From the NCBI GenBank assembly GCA_004794785.1, contig SJOL01005888.1, positions 1 through 64,000 of the forward strand: a stretch of DNA of 64,000 nt, read 5' to 3'. The notes under the pieces were generated by a model. It ran no database searches, was not told where the DNA came from, and saw only the letters and a program-made list of their open reading frames with translations. Within the stretch, counting starts at the first letter, position 1, and every line of letters starts with the position of its first letter. Below are positions 58,515-64,000 of this stretch, piece after piece. The DNA comes from Opisthorchis felineus. Taxonomy: Eukaryota > Platyhelminthes > Trematoda > Opisthorchiida > Opisthorchiidae. A program made the translations under genes and the position numbers.

Positions 58515-61185
58515 TAATCGATTCTTTACGCTACTTGACTTACACGGTGTGCTGGGGTCCAACTGCGTAGTTCACTTTGATGGGGACTCCTGAAACTCGA
58601 GCGAGCCCAGTATCAGGCTCCGTGATACATGATTCTCTTTGTCGTCCACCCATATTTATGGTACGCCACTCCAAATCCATGGTTTGAGTCTCCGCTTTAT
58701 TTCATTTTATTTGTTTATCTGTTTTGTTTCGGCTATTTGTTTAGTTCAGCAACCTGTCGGCACCTGGACAATGTTGACTGGTTAAAGTATATCCAAACAT
58801 AAAATGCACTCACTGTATAGATCTATCATTTATGTACAGGGTTAACAGATTGAGCTGGACAGGAATAACTGGAATACGTGATGTGCATGAGCTCGTACGC
58901 GTCTTCCACATACCACGTTAATTAAATCTGCTATCCTCTATAGTGTGTTCACGCGGTCTCTCGTGGTTTTCTAGAAACTCTTAACCCGTTTCGTGCTTTT
59001 CTAGTCCATCAGAGAATTCAGTGAAATATGTCATCACGCCATCATTCCATTTCATTTGAGGATTCTGGAGAACAGTGATTTGCGGTCATCCGACTCTGTC
59101 CAGCCTTGCGGCGTTGGCACTGGCCCAGGTCTTACCATGTTGTATCTTTTGGGTAGAACTCGAGGGAATGGTCATTCTGTCGAAATGTTTGGTTGGAAGC
59201 TTGGGTGTGAAACAGCTGAATCTAATAGTCAGTAGGTAAGCGACGACGGCGCTACTAAAGGGGGGTCCTAAGACTGGATATGAGTGCTTGGCTCACCGTG
59301 GCCATAACAGGGCATAGTACCTATAATAAAAAAGTGCGAATACTGACAATAAAAATTCTAGGATTGGTGGGGGTCATTCTAGGGCCTGGTCGTCCAAATG
59401 GTCATGTATTCACACCCTGGCTACCAAAATGAACACCTGAGCAATCAGAGCTGACGACATTTTAGGATTCGTGCTCCACAATTATAGGCCAATGTGACAG
59501 GGTATCTACGGTCCTGCAGAACTACCTGTTTTGAGCTCACTAGAAATAATAAAAAAGGGAATCGTTATCGTAGTCCTAGTGAAACAGGGTTCAGTGAGCA
59601 AAGAGTCGTTTGAGAAGCTGGCTGTGGATTCACGTACAATCGGTTTGACTACTCCGTAGGTACAGTACTGAGAAAGTGCTTGATTTGCGATCACACCACA
59701 TCTTACATCACTGCCGCTAACACTAACCTGTCGAAGTTATATATAACCATGATTAGAGCACAGGCATTAGTATCTCGGCCAAGAGGGAGTTTAAATCAAA
59801 ATTGATGCGTTTTCTGGGTCACTTCCGATAAACGACAACCTCTTCTTTCTGGTAGACCGGTCAGCCGAACTCCCCACCCTTATGGCCAGATCCCATGAAA
59901 TGAGGACGAGGTGACTTTCTACGGTGATTGTGCTCTACCCACCCATTCACGACGACCAACACCGGATTTGGCCCAAAAATAGCAACACCGCCACACGGAG
60001 ACATATATGAGGAGCTTGAATTCAATTTTGCGCCGCAGTTAGAAACTCACGAGGTGTGCATCACACGACTGTTGCAGGAAGCTGGCTGATAGACTAATCT
60101 CTAGGGTTTCTGAACAAAGTTTAACATCAAGCAATCCAAGCTACGCGTTACCAACTCACCGACTTTCTTAAGCTGTAATCATCCTAAAACCTGACCTAGC
60201 CATTCATCGCGGGCCATAATTTAGACTGAGTATATGCGGCTTGATAACGCGCATTACACTGAGAACACTTACAAAGGAGAATGTTACCCATTTGGCTGCC
60301 GCGCAGCTTCCGTAAGCCGACAAACGAATCATCACGAAACGTAACTGAGACATCTGAACAGGTTTATCAGTCTCATCAAATCGCCAAGTGATCGATGCTG
60401 GACACCTGGCTGATATGGGTTCTACATCTACCTGCGCACTCACTTTGTTGGTTCAAATCTTCACTCCATTCCTTAGCTCTTGTAATCAGTTTTGATTCAT
60501 TTCTATGCTACAACTGACACTTAGTTGTCGGAACGTTGGATGTTATTCGATGTCTAATCGAACTCTCTGTGTTTTATACCTATCCTAACCATTAAAATGA
60601 AGATTTTCAAACAGAAAGGCGTTATAAACAGTTGATTTGGTTGAGTACCATGGTGGTACTATCCTAATTAGCAAATGAGTGCTTAAGTTCATTTACTGCA
60701 TCAGCCTGTACAGCACACAAGCATCGTCGACTAGGCCAGCATGTCGTACTGATAACTGATATTCCACGTTCAGGTGACCAGTTCTCACCGTCCCTTAAGG
60801 TGATTATGATAACGAAAAAACATGATCCCAGTTAGCCAGTTACCACGTCCTACAATTCTACGAACATATTGCGTCAGGCTCTTGTTGCTGCTGGCTGAAT
60901 GTCTTTAAGGATGAAGAGGAAACTTTTTTGTTCGGTACCGAGCACTGATCTGTTACTGATCCTGTTAAATGTAAGCAGGCACAGGAAACTAAGATACGAG
61001 TGTGAATAGGCGAGGAATATAGCAATTCTTCCATTTGAATCAATCTGCAGAAATATTCACGAGTAGGCCTGTGTTGCAGAAGAACCCCGCAAAATCGTTT
61101 CCTTGAAAGAGGTCACCTGGAACTACCTATAAGATTGCAGAAATCTCTCCTAGGTCCCATGATCAGTTTTATTCTTCTTCCGAAT
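58515..61185. other. unassigned DNA
   Basis: Right flank of the Gypsy insertion. No gene or recurring repeat was recognised. Confidence 0.4.
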
Positions 61186-61189
61186 CATC

Positions 61190-61405
61190 AAGCGGCTCAG
61201 TCCTTGAGTTTCTGTCAACCTAATGTTTTACTTGAACCCGTTTTAGGAATTTGTGAAGGGCATTCACTTGCACATCGAGTTGGTCTTAATGGAAGACTCA
61301 TCTGTATCCCAGCTGAATCGCTCGTTTTGGTATTTTTCAACTGAAGCTGCTGAAAAAAGGCGGTCGCCTCATGTTTCAGCTGGTGCGATGTTCGCGATAT
61401 CACAG
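61190..61405 (+). mobile_element. Penelope-like family C fragment (segments X and Y, no hammerhead)
   Basis: 'ttacttgaaccc', 'catctgtatcccagctgaat' and 'cctcatgtttcagctggt' match, diverged, the blocks at 14935, 21550-21880 and 13368-13430. No hammerhead core is seen in this copy. Confidence 0.5.
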
Positions 61406-63480
61406 TATATAATCCTGAAGGATATCATAAGCCAGAGATTTAGCTGAGATTCAGCTGAGTCTGCCTTAAAAACCAGATTGATTTGATTTGGTAATGCACA
61501 AAAACCTGTGGCACTTTGTAGTGGATGAATACACTCTGGAAAGTGCTCAGCAACAAACTACTGTTGGTCTGCTGGTTTTACTTATCGGACTTGACTTCAT
61601 TGTTAAGTAGGTCTTTAAACAATCTGCCATTCTGTGTACTCCTTGTGGAGTGATGGTTCTACTGTGGCACTATTTAGGAAAGTCATATGGAAAAATAAAA
61701 ATATTTGAGGTTGGCAGACAAGTCGGGTTATTTTTGTAACTTAATCTGACCTGTTGGCCCAAATTTTAGAAATTTTCCAGATACTCATGTTCATTTGTCA
61801 GGGAATTTCCAATTCAGGATCTTTGCTGGACGTTGACATGCAACTGTCGTAACCTAACTAATAACTCACATGCAAAATAAATCGAAGAATATATCGTGGT
61901 GAATTCTGGATGCATGTAGGCGATGTATTGAGTTACGCACCAGAATAGGCCAGGTCTACTAGAAATCGTTTGTGAATGGTAGGCCATCGCTCGAATGTTT
62001 TTTCCACCCTATGTTTTGTGGAGTAACTGTCACCAACTTATCACTGATTGGCTTGTCACAGGTAAACCACTCACTCCATCACCCATTAGAAGATGCAAAA
62101 ATGTGATTGCGTGATTGTGTGACTTTCCCCTCGGATTACGGCAGCAGTTTCTCAGAAAGTACTGATTACAGGAACGTGCACAGACATGGTACACCTTAAA
62201 TTTTTATTTGACATCATCCATAGACCTATTGAAAATCAAAATGACTATTCCGGGTTTTTCCTTTATAAAACAACTGTTAATCTGAACTAGGTCTTTTTTT
62301 ATCTCTTCGTGCTCTTAATTAAATTGCCTCACTTTTCATATTTTTGCATTAATTCAAAAACCACTTTCTCAATGGTGTTGTCTTGATTTAATTCAGAATT
62401 GCGACTCGCTCACTGAGCATAATTAGAATTCCACTTACCAGTTAGGTTGCCGTACATTGATTTTTTCAAGATGCATGAAAGGCAAGTGGAATGATGTAAA
62501 CGGATATCTTTCGGAACATTTGTCTTTTTGATCCGATTATTTCGTAAAGGAAGTTAGCACCAAAACGGTGAAATTGGACCTCGCATCCAGTAGAGTTGAA
62601 GGTCCGCTGAAACACAACGTGAAAACACACCTTTCAATTGACCGCGATCTATTCGTGCCTCTAAGCAGGAGGAGGTGACAGAGTTAGTGCATAGGCCTAT
62701 AAGTTATCATGAATCTGGCGCCCTGGCTGCTTGATTTAGTTGGAAAGTTGACCGATGCACCGGATGACCCTTTCTACCATATAAGAAGTACCGAAAACAT
62801 AATAGCTAATAATGGTGATTATTTCTAGGCGTGGCTGTGTTTAAACTTGTTTAGGCGCGGAGTAATACGTGCGCAAGCAAAATCGCCGGTAAAAATGTAT
62901 TTCTGTCATACGATTTTTGCCTATACGAACTGTAAAATTTACTTTACATTTTTTTGTTTTTCCGGAAAACAGAAACTAAATCATCCCTCGGGATATTCTG
63001 AACAATTCCCGTTTAACCACATTGACGATTGGAAATTCCGAGCTTAAACATACGGCTTTCGACAGCTTGATCAAGTTTGAAAGTGGGAGGTTCGACGGCT
63101 TCATAGAATGCTGTAAAACCCGTGCACTGACTACTGATTCAGGTTTGGTCCGATAAGTTACAATTTGCAGTTTTCACTCACGTTTATTCCATGTAGAGGC
63201 ATCTAAACAATTTTACAAGACGTCTCTTTAGAGTTCTTTAGATGATCCAAAAGAAGTTTTGCAGTTTCATCAGGGAGAACTAAGGACTACCCAGTGCCAA
63301 GGTAAGATATGCAAAGAATAAGGTGGATTTTTAAAGACTGAACATTCCTCAAGCTGTATCTCGGTTCTTCTCGAGACATTCTTGGACACCCACTGAGTCA
63401 TCGCAAGAGTTTCATCCATATTTCTTGTGATACTTAGTTGCAAATCAGCTTTTCGTTGCAAGTAAAACCACGGCTGCGGT
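61406..63480. other. unassigned DNA
   Basis: AT-rich sequence with short frames only. No gene or recurring repeat was recognised. Confidence 0.4.
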
Positions 63481-63485
63481 TGTGG

Positions 63486-63826
63486 TCACCTGGCCCACTG
63501 ATGTACTCTCAGCAGTAAGTCTTCTGAGAGGAACTAATGAAGAAGAAGTGTTTTTTTGGCTTATGATGAGCAACATACATTCTTTGGAGGTATGGAATTC
63601 AAAATCAGTCGTAAAATAAGTTGCAGAGATTGTGAGTCCTTCCGGAAAAGGTGGTGTCAAAAGAGATTCCAGACAAACTTCAGTCAAACTTGATATGTAA
63701 GTATTAGGGTAACTCCCACTAAATGCCTCTCACTTTAAACACCAGCTTCCCTTTATGCTCCAAAACAAATTGCGCGAACTCCCCAGTGGCATAAATGGCC
63801 CACGTATACTTTGTATACTTTGTAAC
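63486..63826 (-). CDS. candidate host gene fragment with micro-introns, unidentified
   Basis: On the minus strand three segments join in phase 0 with GT-AG introns. Exon 63734-63826 (31 codons, includes WAIYATGEFAQFVLEHKGKL; acceptor gtcactttcag, donor gtgaga), intron of 95 bp, exon 63579-63638 (20 codons, SLQLILRLILNSIPPKN; donor gtatgt), intron of 45 bp with pyrimidine-rich acceptor cttcttcttcattag, then FLSEDLLLRVHQWA from 63533. A good donor (CAG then GTGACC) follows at about 63491; read straight on, a TGA occurs at 63486-63488. The structure mirrors the small introns of rad1. The plus strand is also open in places here, and I recognise no family, so this is tentative. Confidence 0.35.
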
Positions 63827-64000
63827 CTGAAAGTGACATTCATTAGCGACAAAAACAAGTAATATCTTGCAAAAATCAGCAGTAAAATTGCTAATACTCC
63901 TAATTCAACTTGCACCTTAAGTTTAGATTTTTTCCAGTTCATACATCCGATGCTTCGCAACACACATTGATAATGTTCCCAGGATTTGTCTTACGAAAAC

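Noticed and set aside
1..64000. CRISPR array, rRNA, bacterial operon or phage
   Set aside because: No regularly spaced repeats, no rRNA-like blocks and no prokaryotic gene layout were seen.

Overview
This is eukaryotic nuclear DNA from a flatworm, most likely a digenean fluke or a close relative. The evidence is the mix of repeats (RTE-type non-LTR elements, CsRn1-like Gypsy elements, a tRNA-headed SINE with a hammerhead-like tail of the Schistosoma Sm-alpha kind, hammerhead-bearing Penelope-like fragments), one host gene with introns of only 42-84 bp next to one long repeat-filled intron, and the absence of any bacterial-style operon. The species call is inference from family resemblance; no search was run.

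Only one host gene is recognised with confidence: rad1, the RAD1 subunit of the 9-1-1 DNA-damage checkpoint clamp, on the + strand at 7565-10632. Six exons joined in phase give about 291 codons, close to the human length (282). Its fourth intron (8150-10122) holds a SINE, an RTE copy and a second SINE inserted inside that RTE copy. A possible second host gene fragment with micro-introns lies at 63486-63826 on the - strand, and single candidate terminal exons lie at 47201 and 52935. None of these three is identified.

Layout: 1-6.4 kb, RTE copy (-), LTR-like repeat (-), a 434-bp inverted repeat and an RTE tail. 6.4-10.6 kb, SINE A and rad1. 11.5-15 kb, second LTR-like repeat (-), RTE copy (+), and a Penelope-like block with a nearly intact hammerhead ribozyme. 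15-28 kb, dispersed repeats, an inverted pair of decayed hammerheads, a GIY-YIG endonuclease remnant, SINE B copies and an RTE tail with a (GAT)n end. 28-42 kb, mostly unassigned DNA with SINE A, SINE B and microsatellites. 42-51 kb, two decayed Gypsy elements. 56.5-58.5 kb, a young-looking Gypsy insertion with a single long gag-pro-RT reading frame, bounded by perfect 52-bp inverted repeats and a possible 4-bp target duplication. 58.5-64 kb, largely unassigned.

The main theme is self-cleaving RNA. Two unrelated repeat families, SINE B and the Penelope-like family C, each carry a hammerhead core with complementary stem I arms and a short, self-complementary stem III. The second notable item is the Gypsy insertion whose two outer ends are both the LTR 5-prime end, an unusual integration product.
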